This document shows positions 27,330 through 36,228 of a stretch of 53,017 nucleotides of DNA, in pieces. The stretch is from contig JAKYXN010000038.1 in assembly GCA_022538095.1 (NCBI GenBank), positions 1 to 53,017 of the forward strand. The letters run 5' to 3'. The stretch comes from Puniceicoccaceae bacterium K14 (lineage in GTDB: Bacteria > Verrucomicrobiota > Verrucomicrobiia > Opitutales > Opitutaceae). The first letter of the stretch is position 1, and every line of letters starts with the position of its first letter. A program made the translations under genes and the position numbers. The notes beneath the pieces are model-generated. The model searched no databases and was not told the origin of the DNA. It was given only the letters and a program-made list of their open reading frames with translations.

Positions 27330-28592
27330 TCAAGCAGCTGCAGTCTCTATTTTTCCTTTTGGATTAGAAAGTATCCAGAATATGATGGCAAATAGATTTA
27401 AACCAGCTCCAACGTAAAAGAATGCGCTCGATCCACCAGTCCACTCGAAAAGGTAAGGAAAGGCGATGGCGACGATGGCCGACCCCAAATTACCCGCCAT
27501 GTTCATTGTTCCAGAAACTTTCCCTGCGTGGGATCCGCCGATGTCGATACAGAACGACCACGAAGGGCTGAGAGTCATATCTGCTCCAAAGATGGCAATC
27601 GATAACCAAATGACCGCTCCAATGACGTCCGCTTGGTTCACGCTCATTATTAGGCCTAGACTAGCAAGGACAAAACCGATGATAGCGGGAAGGCGTCGCG
27701 AAATCGCGTGCTTACCGCTTCGGTAAAATGCGTCGACGAGTGCTCCGGAGACGAGGTTGCCAAGAGCTCCACCCAGGAGTGGGATCATAGTGTAGAATCC
27801 TGCTTCCGTATAACTTAGATTGTAGGTGGAGCGCACATACGGGAATAGCCAGCTAAGGCAGAAGAAAAAAGTAAAATTACTTGCGAAGTATTGTCCCATC
27901 ATGAACCACATGTTGTTGTTAGAAAGAATTTTTCCAATGGGAAGTGGCTGTGGCTTTGTCTCTTTTGAAGTGCTGCTTTGACGGTTTGATAAAATATACT
28001 CCAGTTCTTTTTGAGGCATATTTTTCTTTTCAGAAGGCTCGTCGCGGAACCAAACGTACCAAACGGTTGCCCATACGAAACCAATAAACATGAGAAGGAC
28101 GAAGGAGGCTTTCCAACCCATTCCGTTGATCATCCAAGGAAGCAATGGCATTGTAATCGCTGCTCCTAGACGGGATGCGGAGAAGTTGATGCCTTTGACT
28201 AAGCCACGTTCGCCTGTTGGTATCCAAGAATAAACGGCACGTGCCATTCCTGGGAAGGCCCCGGCTTCCCCAGCACCGAAGCAAAATCGAATAATTAGCA
28301 AGGAAATGAACCCAACGGAAGCTGCGGTTAAGCCGGTAAAAACAGACCAAAGAACGACAACGGAAGCGAGTAAAACGCGAGCGCCCAATCTATCGGCCAG
28401 AGCTCCGGCGGGGGCTTGAAAGAGAGCGTAGCCAAATGCAAAGGCTGAGAGCACCCAGCCGAATTGGGCATCGCTCAAGCCAAGGTCTGTCACGATCTGC
28501 CCTTTGGCAGTGGATATACAGACCCGGTCGACGTATAAAAGGAACGAGAGTAGGAAGGTGGAAACAACTACGATATATCTACGAGGCAACAT
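27330..28592 (-). CDS. MFS transporter, anion:cation symporter (hexuronate/glucarate) type
   Basis: A 420-residue major facilitator with 12 predicted membrane helices. The first helix with LLYVDRVCISTAKGQI, the GYALFQAPAGALADRLGAR loop A motif and the CFGAGEAGAFPGMARAVYSWIP segment are typical of the ACS subfamily, which imports uronates, glucarate, tartrate and other organic acids by proton symport. This fits an operon for acid sugars. It is the second gene of the unit, 18 bases after the dehydrogenase. Confidence 0.9.
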   Translation of the reverse strand: MLPRRYIVVVSTFLLSFLLYVDRVCISTAKGQIVTDLGLSDAQFGWVLSAFAFGYALFQAPAGALADRLGARVLLASVVVLWSVFTGLTAASVGFISLLIIRFCFGAGEAGAFPGMARAVYSWIPTGERGLVKGINFSASRLGAAITMPLLPWMINGMGWKASFVLLMFIGFVWATVWYVWFRDEPSEKKNMPQKELEYILSNRQSSTSKETKPQPLPIGKILSNNNMWFMMGQYFASNFTFFFCLSWLFPYVRSTYNLSYTEAGFYTMIPLLGGALGNLVSGALVDAFYRSGKHAISRRLPAIIGFVLASLGLIMSVNQADVIGAVIWLSIAIFGADMTLSPSWSFCIDIGGSHAGKVSGTMNMAGNLGSAIVAIAFPYLFEWTGGSSAFFYVGAGLNLFAIIFWILSNPKGKIETAAA

Positions 28593-28610
28593 TAGATTTT
28601 GGGGTAGGTT

Positions 28611-29678
28611 CTAGGGATTTAGTTGGATGGCTTCGGATATCAGATTTCCCATTTGCTCGGTTGATACTGAGCCGCCGAGATCGGAAGTGCGGTTTAAGGG
28701 GTTTGAAAATACGCGGGAAACGGCGTCTCGAATTGCGTTAGCGCCCCGTTTGCATTGTTCGCATCCTAGCCAATCCAACATAAGAGCGGTGGAAAGGATA
28801 GTGGCAATTGGGTTTGCGATTCCTTTGCCAGCAATATCAGGGGCAGAGCCATGAGAGGGTTGGAAGATGGCTTGCTTATCACCGATATCAGCCGAAGGTG
28901 CCATGCCCATGCCTCCAACGAGGCCTGCAGCGAGGTCAGAAAGTATGTCGCCAAACATGTTTTCCGTTACCATGACGTCGAAGTCATTGGGTCGTTGCAC
29001 GAGGAAAAGAGAGGCGGCATCGACGTAGACGTAATCTGCTTCCACATCGGGGAAATCTTTGGCGATTTCATTGAATATTTTTCGCATGAATACCATCGAA
29101 GGTAGCACGTTCGCTTTATCTATTAAGGTACATTTTTTTCGCCGTTTGCGGGCAATTTCGAAGGCAGCTCGACAAACTCTTTCTGTACCTTTCCGAGTGA
29201 TACGCAGAGTATCGCATACCTCGCCTTTGCTCGGGTCCGATTGAGAAAGTCTTGCCGAAAAAAGCCCTTCGGTACTCTCGCGTACGATAACGAAATCGAT
29301 TTCTCCCATGTCGAAATCTTTTAGTGGGGAATCGATCGAATTATAAAGGTAGATTGGGCGAACACCGCTGTAGAGTTGAAATATCTCACGAAGGTCGATT
29401 TGCGGCGTCATTTCCTTTCCGTCCGGCCATCGGACGGTGGGGATGCCCATCGCGCCTAGAAGTATGGCGTCTGCCTTGCGGCATGCTTCAATCGAAGCGT
29501 CCGGAAGAGGGGTGCCACTTCGAAGGTACTCACCCGCTCCAACTGGGTATTCTGAAAGTTCAAAGGCGACACCTTTTAGCTTTCGTTCTACCGTGTGTAG
29601 AACCTTTACAGCTTCTGCGATGACATCAGGACCTATGCCATCGCCTGGCAAAAGAGCAATATTGTATAAAAGGGACAT
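28611..29678 (-). CDS. Isocitrate/isopropylmalate dehydrogenase family protein (tartrate dehydrogenase-like)
   Basis: A 355-residue metal- and NAD(P)-dependent beta-decarboxylating dehydrogenase, first gene of the operon. Motifs: LLPGDGIGPDV (8-18), LREIFQLYSGVRPI for carboxylate binding, VIVRESTEGLFS, the catalytic-lysine segment LIDKANVLPSMVF, DNMFGDILSDLA-type metal site (here TENMFGDILSDLAAGLVGG) and the cofactor loop HGSAPDIAGKGIANP. The residue normally Tyr in the EG-x-Y segment is Phe here, which may mark a subfamily. It is not likely the leucine-pathway LeuB, given its place beside an acid-sugar kinase and transporter. ATG 29676-29678 was chosen over an upstream TTG at 29703-29705. 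Confidence 0.88.
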   Translation of the reverse strand: MSLLYNIALLPGDGIGPDVIAEAVKVLHTVERKLKGVAFELSEYPVGAGEYLRSGTPLPDASIEACRKADAILLGAMGIPTVRWPDGKEMTPQIDLREIFQLYSGVRPIYLYNSIDSPLKDFDMGEIDFVIVRESTEGLFSARLSQSDPSKGEVCDTLRITRKGTERVCRAAFEIARKRRKKCTLIDKANVLPSMVFMRKIFNEIAKDFPDVEADYVYVDAASLFLVQRPNDFDVMVTENMFGDILSDLAAGLVGGMGMAPSADIGDKQAIFQPSHGSAPDIAGKGIANPIATILSTALMLDWLGCEQCKRGANAIRDAVSRVFSNPLNRTSDLGGSVSTEQMGNLISEAIQLNP

Positions 29679-29730
29679 ATGAGGCGGGAAAATGAGAAGA
29701 CACAATAGCGCAAATGCGATGAAACTGCAT

Positions 29731-29744
29731 TGTGAAAATTCACA
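29731..29744. promoter_or_regulatory. Inverted repeat upstream of the catabolic operon, possible operator
   Basis: TGTGAA-AA-TTCACA, perfect 6-bp arms, 53-66 bases before the dehydrogenase ATG, in the only gap between the operon and the XylR-type regulator gene. A candidate site for that regulator. Confidence 0.4.
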
Positions 29745-29796
29745 TAATAATTGAGATATTGCGTATTTTGACCGCTCGTTTGGATCGGTGAATTTT

Positions 29797-30960
29797 TTAG
29801 CGTGTAGGCTGTGTTTTGTGTGCGCTTCTAAACTCAGTTGGAGAGAGGCCTGTCTCGCGCTTGAATGCGACGCTGAGGTATTCTATATGTTCGTATCCAC
29901 AGCGGTCAGCTATCTCGCTAATCGGAAGCTGTGTAGTGGTTATAAGCGTCTTTATTTTTTGGATGCGAATTTTGTTGATATAACTATGAGGTGTGGTGCC
30001 TAGCGTTTTTTTAAATTTGCGCTCTAAGAGTGTTCGGGACATTGGGACAGCTTGTAGGACGTCGGCAACGGATATCCCTTTTTCTGCCTCATTTCGGATG
30101 AACCGTATAGCTTGTGAAATCTTTTCGTCGTCTATTGCTATAAGGTCAGTGGATTGGCGACTCGCGACCCCAATTGGTTCTATCATGAGGGTTTGTAGGG
30201 TCTTTTTCCTGAGCTTATCTACCATGAGAAGGCTGAGGATTTCGGCCGCTTTATACCCAGCTTGTCGTGCATTCGGTATCACACTTGAAAGGGGAGGATC
30301 GCACAAATCGCATAGAAGTTCGTCGTTGTGTACTCCGATGACGGCTACTTCATCCGGTACGCGTATACCTTCTTGCTGACAAGCTTCGAGGATCTGTTGC
30401 CCTCGAATATCGTAACAAGCCAAGATTCCAACAGGTTTGGGCAGTCTCTTTAACCAATTAATCAGAGCGTCAAATTCTCGTTCGGGTATCCGCGCGTCCT
30501 GGGGGGATGTGTAGTCGAGGCATTCGTATCCAGAAAATTTAACTATATTAGCAAAATACTTTTGGCGTTGAAGAGACCACTGGAAGCGAGAATCACCACA
30601 ATAGGCGAATTGAGTAAGCCCGCGCTCTTTGAGATGTTCGAACGCGAGTTGGGTAGCGGCTTCGCTATCGGTTGCTACGCGATCGAAAGGAGGGTTACGC
30701 AAGGCCGCGCTTACATCGACAACGGGTAGTCCTGTTGCCTTAAGCGTGTTGGCAATGAATTTATTTTCCACTCGAGCTATAATGCCATCTCCTTGCCAAT
30801 TTTTGAGCCAAGAAGGTGGATTGGCGCCACGGCCATGTTCAGTGAGGCGAATACTCCAAGCCTCATTGTCACGCAGCCACGCTCGGATTCCGTGGAGGAG
30901 ATCGCGGGCGTAAGTGTTGGAGGATTCGATCAGAAGTGCTACTTTAGGACGCCCCTTCAT
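29797..30960 (-). CDS. XylR-type transcriptional regulator (PBP1 sensor + AraC HTH)
   Basis: A 387-residue regulator. Residues about 5-265 are a LacI/periplasmic-binding-protein-like sugar sensor (VALLIESSNTYARDLLHGI, FAYCGDSRFQWSLQR, VIGVHNDELLCDL, PPLSSV). The C-terminal 100 residues are an AraC-type double helix-turn-helix (RTLLERKFKKTLGTTPHSYI, PISEIADRCGYEHIEYLSVAFKRETGLSPTEFR in two adjacent pieces). The same architecture as XylR of E. coli. It lies directly upstream of the acid-sugar operon (118 bases), so it probably activates it in response to a sugar. Its own start is only 21 bases from the end of the FG-GAP gene, so it may be transcribed with that gene. ATG 30958-30960 is preferred to the TTG one codon earlier. 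Confidence 0.92.
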   Translation of the reverse strand: MKGRPKVALLIESSNTYARDLLHGIRAWLRDNEAWSIRLTEHGRGANPPSWLKNWQGDGIIARVENKFIANTLKATGLPVVDVSAALRNPPFDRVATDSEAATQLAFEHLKERGLTQFAYCGDSRFQWSLQRQKYFANIVKFSGYECLDYTSPQDARIPEREFDALINWLKRLPKPVGILACYDIRGQQILEACQQEGIRVPDEVAVIGVHNDELLCDLCDPPLSSVIPNARQAGYKAAEILSLLMVDKLRKKTLQTLMIEPIGVASRQSTDLIAIDDEKISQAIRFIRNEAEKGISVADVLQAVPMSRTLLERKFKKTLGTTPHSYINKIRIQKIKTLITTTQLPISEIADRCGYEHIEYLSVAFKRETGLSPTEFRSAHKTQPTR

Positions 30961-30981
30961 CAATATTCCGAGTACTGGTTT

Positions 30982-33900
30982 TTAGTCGGGGCGTTCGGCT
31001 GTCCAGTGGTAGAAGTAGATTTCGATATCTTCTACTTCGTTGGCGTCGAGCACTGAGGTTCCGAGGTCTTCTGCGTTTATGACGAGTTCCCAATCTGTTG
31101 CCGCGACACTTCGTTCACGGAAGGAGTCGATTTGTTGAACTGAGGGAAGAATATCAATCAAGTCAGGCAAGCCTTCAGGGCGCTCGTCATTGGTATCTGC
31201 TTTGAACATAGAGATGGTTACTTGAAGAGCTTCTTGAAAACGATACCCGTTTCCAGTGAAAAATTGATAGCGAGTGCTGTAGCCTGTCATTTCGTCTTCC
31301 ATGGCGTCGGGTCGATTCGGATCGATAGAGCCCACCTCTTGCCGGCGGACAAAGCTTGTACCGCCATAACGTAGAGTGCCAGATACAGTGTTTCGATTTG
31401 TTGTATGATTGCCTGGGATACGAACTTTCATCCAACGAATTTTGTCTAGATAAAGCCCTGAATCGGCGAGAGAGCCGTCGTTGTTGAATCGAGGGCCGAG
31501 GAAAAAGGTTCCTCCAGGTATTTGCCTTACAGTACTGAAGCGTATACGTATTCTTCCATTTTCGTCTGTGAGTTCGTTTAGACGTCTTTGGAATGCTTCG
31601 GTAGCAGATTCGAATTCTCCGGTATCCGGATTTTCGTAGCTAGCGGCTTGTCCGTCTGTGTCTATTTCGCGGAGTCCCATGAAATCTTCTTTCACTGAAA
31701 ACCAATCATAGCGGTCGTCTTCGATTGTTGTGCTCTCGAAAAGTTCGTTGTAGACGCTCATTGCGTTGTAGAGGCTTTGGAGTTCGGTGGCGTTGCGGGA
31801 ACGAAATAAGGCGGCGAGATCCCAGGTTTTCAAACCATCGTCGTAGCTGAAAGTCTTGTTCCATTTGTACTCTAATGCGCGCAGGGTAAAGAACAGCCAG
31901 CGTTGAGCTTCGTTGAAATCGTTGTTCGCTATGACAACTGCATTGTTAGAAATGAGGCGGTGGATTGGGTCAGCGTAATAGCGTTTTGCGAGACTGTCTT
32001 CACGTTCAGAGATACGGCCTTCTATGAAGGCTTTTTCTCGCATGAGGGCTTTCGCTCTGCCGAGCTCTTGACGATAGACGATGTAGGCTTCTTGCGATTC
32101 GACGAGAAGTACATTCATTTGTAGCCAAAGTGTCTTTACATAGGCAGCACTGTTGATCCCTTCTATCTCTGCTGTTTCAGCGGCGGCGAGTTTCTCTTTG
32201 TCTGCCTCAAATTTTGCTTTTACCTCTTCACCAACAGCCTGGGCAATTCCGTTTGCTAGGCCGAGAGCAAAGCCTCCTTTGCTGAGCGCAGTAGGGCTCA
32301 GGAGAGAATCAACGCCTGCTTGAGCAGCTTCTACATGGCCTATGTCACGCGTTAGCTTAGCTTGTTTGTTCCCATATTTGATGACTGCAGTTTGTACCGC
32401 TCCGGCTCGTTCGATTTCGATTTGAACTTCCTGGCGGAGGTTACTCATTTCTACACTGTTCTTTTGAATGCGTAGTCGAGCGGCTTCGATGCTTTGAATT
32501 TGCTGCCACAGGTCGCTGCCTTCTATTGTTCCGGGTTCATCATAGCCTGGCTCGCCGGGTACAGCTCCTACGATTTCAATTAGGCGGGCTTCGTAGGATA
32601 TAGTTGATTCGGTGTATTGTTCTGCAAGATCGTCTTGGTTGTTGCGCAGTGTTTCGTAGGCCACGACTGCATCGGCTTGAGATTCCAAAGCAGTACGTAG
32701 AGGAGATTCCGAGTCATCGGTGTCCAAAAATTGGTTATAGATGTCGTAGGAATCGTAGATGAAATCTTGCGTTTGTTGCAGCGTGGCACGTTGCGTTAGC
32801 ATGAGGAAGTCGTTGGAGAATCCGAGAATGTTCTCGTCACCCTTTGAAAGAACGAGGGCATTGTCTAGATTTCCTATGCTTGTTTGCCATGCAGTGATCG
32901 CTTGGGTGAGGCCAGAGTTTTCAGCAGAGTCGGGGTCGAGTTCGGGAAACATTTCTAAGACCATGTTTCCGTGAAAGAAGATAGTTCTTTGAGCACCGGC
33001 AGCCGTTTCTTTGGCCACTTCTGTTTGGCCGTTGGCTATTTGCAGTGTGGCTAGTTTGTGAGCGGTTTCTCCATATTTTTGCAGTATTTGAAACAGGAGT
33101 ACGAGGTCTTTATACCCTTCGAAGGCGAGCTCTGAATCTTCGGATGACTGACTGTCAATTATGATTTGCGGAAGGCGGTAAGACCGATTGGGAGAGTGTT
33201 CTATGAAGATCTGCTTTCGCTTAGCAGCCGCTTCCGGATAGCTTTCGTTGACGGCGAATAGCTCGAAGAACTTTTCCAAGGCGAGTTTGAGCTTTTCCAA
33301 GCCAAGCTGGTAGTCGGCAATTTCGAAATCAATTACCCATTCGGGTCCGCTGGGAGCAGAAAAGGGTGGTCCCAGCCTTTTCTGATTAGCTGAAAATATG
33401 AAGTTGGTCGCCCGAATGGCTTCGGCTTGAGTTCGATAATAGTAGGTATCAAGCAAGAGATTAGAGTACTCGTCGCTAATAGCGGCTTGATCGATAAATC
33501 GATCAAAGTTTCCTCTAGCGTAATTGGCTCTTTGCTCTTCAGATTCTCCGTAATGTTCATCGAGATTTTCGTAGTCTGCTTCAGTTTCGCCTTCGATCTC
33601 CTCGTAAATGAAATCCAAATACCTGAATGCTGCCTCATCTTCTTCCCAAATATCGCTCTCAGCAGCCGCATCGGCAAAGAGGGCAGCTTTAAGTTCTCGG
33701 AGAGTGGCTTCTGCGTGATCGAAGCTATAGTGCTCCACATACGCTTCGTCTTCTTCGGATTCTGCTCCCTGGCCGCCAACATAGATCAGTTGGTCGCTAC
33801 CGAAGAAAATGTCGTTAATGAAGTAGGACTCTCTGGGAGTAACATCGTCGGCTGATACCCATTTCCCAGCTGGATAGGCAAAAGCTTCGACATATGTATT

Positions 33901-34896
33901 ACCATGACTGGCGAGCAGCAACTCGTCACCTAATTCGATATGAAAGCCAAACCTATTAAACGAGTTTTCTGAACCAGAAACGATTTTAGCAATCTGAGAC
34001 CAGTCTGTATCGTCGTATTCAAAGATATAAACTGCTCCTATATTGTTTTGCTCTTCAGAATCTCCGTTGTAAGCGGTTACTGCAACCTGGCCCTCGAATA
34101 TATCGATGACCCCGCCTAAGCGGTCGAAATCTTCTGCATCGTCGGCTTCAAGCGAGGTGGTTTCGACCCAAGTGCCATTTTGATTCTCGTAAACGGATAC
34201 GATCCCCTTGGCGTTATTGTAGTTTGTGATGCCTGAGGCAAGCAAGTCGCCATCTACGTCAAAGGAACGTCCGAAATAAAAATTGTTGGCAGTCAGAGAA
34301 GAGCGCAATTCTTGGACTTCGACCCAATCGTTGTTAATCTCTTCGTACACGTAGATTGTGCCTTGGTTAGAGTCGTGCCCTTCCATCCCAACGAATAGTT
34401 GGCCTTCGTTGAAGATTACCGTTTTTCCGAAAGCAAGATCGTCACCCCCGTCATCGGATTCGAGCTTGTCGAACTGCGTCCAGATACCGTTTTCTAGCTT
34501 GAAGAGATAAACGTAGCCAACCGGATCATTATGGAAGTTGGGTGAACCAACTGCAAGGATGCCATTCTCGAATGATATGCTTTGGCCAAAGCCATCACCG
34601 TCTACGCGAACGTCAGGAAAGAGTTGCTGCTGAAAAATCCAATCGTCGTCGATTCGAGTATAGCAATAGACAGAGCCTTGTAGATTGGGATCGGTGTAGG
34701 CAGCTTGTCCTACGAAGAGCGTGTTATCTTCTTGCGCTAGGCTAGCTCCATAGGCGTCTTCTGCGAAAACTCCCTCTTCTTGGATTTTTCCTTTGGAGGA
34801 CAATATTTGGCTGTGAGCAGAGTTGATTCCTAGAGCCGAAGAAAGAGCGATAAATGCCAGAACTTCGAGCAGTGATGTTTTATTGCGAGATGTCAT
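30982..34896 (-). CDS. Giant secreted protein: seven-bladed FG-GAP propeller + helical/coiled-coil region + Tc toxin A-like C-terminus
   Basis: A 1304-residue exported protein (signal peptide 1-29, NSAHS/Q). Residues about 38-400 hold seven repeats of the FG-GAP_2 pattern (FG-x-S-[IL]...L-[FA]-VG), for example DGFGQSISFENGILAVGS and LAFGKTVIFNEGQLFVGM, so a seven-bladed propeller. Residues about 405-760 are acidic and helical. About 770-1010 is a long coiled coil with a central Gly/Ala-rich hydrophobic hairpin (GGFALGLANGIAQAVGEEV). The end (about 1110-1304) follows the order seen in the TcB-binding end of insecticidal TcA proteins: helices with ALEYKWN, then KIRWMKVRIPG, GTLRYGG, and a final WELVI...EDIEIYFYHWTAE strand. 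This resemblance is from memory and unscored. It follows the Calx-beta gene by 8 bases. A surface, adhesive or toxin-delivery role is possible. Confidence 0.6.
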   Translation of the reverse strand: MTSRNKTSLLEVLAFIALSSALGINSAHSQILSSKGKIQEEGVFAEDAYGASLAQEDNTLFVGQAAYTDPNLQGSVYCYTRIDDDWIFQQQLFPDVRVDGDGFGQSISFENGILAVGSPNFHNDPVGYVYLFKLENGIWTQFDKLESDDGGDDLAFGKTVIFNEGQLFVGMEGHDSNQGTIYVYEEINNDWVEVQELRSSLTANNFYFGRSFDVDGDLLASGITNYNNAKGIVSVYENQNGTWVETTSLEADDAEDFDRLGGVIDIFEGQVAVTAYNGDSEEQNNIGAVYIFEYDDTDWSQIAKIVSGSENSFNRFGFHIELGDELLLASHGNTYVEAFAYPAGKWVSADDVTPRESYFINDIFFGSDQLIYVGGQGAESEEDEAYVEHYSFDHAEATLRELKAALFADAAAESDIWEEDEAAFRYLDFIYEEIEGETEADYENLDEHYGESEEQRANYARGNFDRFIDQAAISDEYSNLLLDTYYYRTQAEAIRATNFIFSANQKRLGPPFSAPSGPEWVIDFEIADYQLGLEKLKLALEKFFELFAVNESYPEAAAKRKQIFIEHSPNRSYRLPQIIIDSQSSEDSELAFEGYKDLVLLFQILQKYGETAHKLATLQIANGQTEVAKETAAGAQRTIFFHGNMVLEMFPELDPDSAENSGLTQAITAWQTSIGNLDNALVLSKGDENILGFSNDFLMLTQRATLQQTQDFIYDSYDIYNQFLDTDDSESPLRTALESQADAVVAYETLRNNQDDLAEQYTESTISYEARLIEIVGAVPGEPGYDEPGTIEGSDLWQQIQSIEAARLRIQKNSVEMSNLRQEVQIEIERAGAVQTAVIKYGNKQAKLTRDIGHVEAAQAGVDSLLSPTALSKGGFALGLANGIAQAVGEEVKAKFEADKEKLAAAETAEIEGINSAAYVKTLWLQMNVLLVESQEAYIVYRQELGRAKALMREKAFIEGRISEREDSLAKRYYADPIHRLISNNAVVIANNDFNEAQRWLFFTLRALEYKWNKTFSYDDGLKTWDLAALFRSRNATELQSLYNAMSVYNELFESTTIEDDRYDWFSVKEDFMGLREIDTDGQAASYENPDTGEFESATEAFQRRLNELTDENGRIRIRFSTVRQIPGGTFFLGPRFNNDGSLADSGLYLDKIRWMKVRIPGNHTTNRNTVSGTLRYGGTSFVRRQEVGSIDPNRPDAMEDEMTGYSTRYQFFTGNGYRFQEALQVTISMFKADTNDERPEGLPDLIDILPSVQQIDSFRERSVAATDWELVINAEDLGTSVLDANEVEDIEIYFYHWTAERPD

Positions 34897-34904
34897 GGCT
34901 GTAA

Positions 34905-35999
34905 TTAATTATCGCTGAGAGGGGCAGTTTTCTCGGATAGGCGGGTGGGCTTTTGTTTGAGGAAGAAACTTATCTCTTTGATGGTTTCTAAGTGTGGCGA
35001 ATCGGTCACTGCTGTGGTGAGAGTTGCGATTCCTTGTACAAAGCCGTTGGATACTTCTTGTTCCGTCACTCCGTTCCGAGCGGCGAATTCAATGGAGAGC
35101 GACATGGCTTTGTTTAGAAAGCTTTCAGATTCCGGTATTATAATATTGGAAACGCTGGCTTCGAAGGAGTTTTCGCCGGTGCTTATTTCCATCGTGTAAT
35201 CTCCAGAAGGAATTACTCCGTTTCCGTCGCTTGAGAGGGTCGCAGTAACCTCTCCGTTTGCTTCGGTTGATAGGACGTTGAAGCAGGCTTCTAGCTCGCC
35301 CTCGAAAAAACTTCCAAGCCAAACAGAATCATTTTCTTGAAAGGTGACCAAGGTGTTGGTGATTGAACCGAGCGAAACCCCATCCGATGGGGATAAGGTC
35401 AAGCTAACGAATTTCGACTCGTCGATAGTCTCGTCATCATTGATTCTGATTTCGATCAGTGCTTCGAGAGCGTTTTCTAGTTGGAGCGATCCGGTTAGCT
35501 CTTCGTAATCTGGAGGAGATGCCGAACCTTCGACGGTGTAGTTTAAGATTCCGGTGAAGGGGGAAGAGAATTTAACGAGTGCGAAATTACTCTCGTTGCC
35601 TTCTGTTAGTTCGAAGGAGGAAGTGGAGAATTCAGCGATGACTGGGCCGGCTTCGAAAAAAACGACTACCCGATAGAATCCATCCAAGAAGGTATCATCG
35701 GTAATCACTTGGAAGCGATCACCTCCCTGAGGAATGAATTGGGCGTTAGTAACGCTCAACCAGGCTTCATTGTTTTCCAGAGTTTCCCGAAATTGAAGGA
35801 AATATTCGCCTTCGGTTGGATCGAAATTGCCGCTGTCTATATCGACTAGTAGAGTTTCTGGGTATTGGTACTGAACAATGTCAATAGATGTTTGGGCGAT
35901 TGAAGGTAGGTTTGTAACTATCGTCAGTAAAAAGAGTCTAAAGTAGTTTGCAAAGGGTGCTTTAAAGAATCCTAAACAGGGGCGAACTGAATATGCCAT
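34905..35999 (-). CDS. Secreted Calx-beta domain protein
   Basis: A 364-residue exported protein (hydrophobic signal about 17-36 after a basic N-terminus, SIAQ). The first 110 residues are a beta-rich module of unknown type (YFLQFRETLENNEAWL). About 120-235 is a Calx-beta domain: FELTEGNESNFALVKFS, GTA-like TVEGSASPPDYEELTG, ALIEIRINDDETIDE and FVSLTLSPSDG, with the acidic loops that bind calcium. The remainder is a further beta-rich segment and a low-complexity charged tail. Calx-beta domains usually occur in adhesins and surface proteins. It is first in a unit with the FG-GAP protein, so the two probably work together at the cell surface. Confidence 0.8.
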   Translation of the reverse strand: MAYSVRPCLGFFKAPFANYFRLFLLTIVTNLPSIAQTSIDIVQYQYPETLLVDIDSGNFDPTEGEYFLQFRETLENNEAWLSVTNAQFIPQGGDRFQVITDDTFLDGFYRVVVFFEAGPVIAEFSTSSFELTEGNESNFALVKFSSPFTGILNYTVEGSASPPDYEELTGSLQLENALEALIEIRINDDETIDESKFVSLTLSPSDGVSLGSITNTLVTFQENDSVWLGSFFEGELEACFNVLSTEANGEVTATLSSDGNGVIPSGDYTMEISTGENSFEASVSNIIIPESESFLNKAMSLSIEFAARNGVTEQEVSNGFVQGIATLTTAVTDSPHLETIKEISFFLKQKPTRLSEKTAPLSDN

Positions 36000-36121
36000 A
36001 GTGCGTCAATGAGCGTTGGGTTGAAGGAGGTAGTTGTACCCGGCGGAGAGGCATTATGATTCAGTCCAATTAAAATTGTGCAAGAGAAAAGGGTTATGGC
36101 TATTTGTAACGAGATGCGGCG

Positions 36122-36135
36122 ATTTCATGTGAAAT
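36122..36135. promoter_or_regulatory. Inverted repeat upstream of the Calx-beta gene
   Basis: ATTTCA-TG-TGAAAT, perfect 6-bp arms, 123-136 bases before the Calx-beta ATG. On the minus strand it reads TTCACATGAA, partly like the TTCACATAA of the repeat at 29731-29744. A shared regulator is possible but unproven. The rest of 36000-36228 shows nothing else clear. Confidence 0.3.
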
Positions 36136-36228
36136 GCCTTTTGCTGTGAGGTGATTTGTGGAGTGCGACTTGTAATTGTAATTTGGTTTTTTTAGAAAGA
36201 GATGAAGGCTTTTCGCATTGCAATATAT

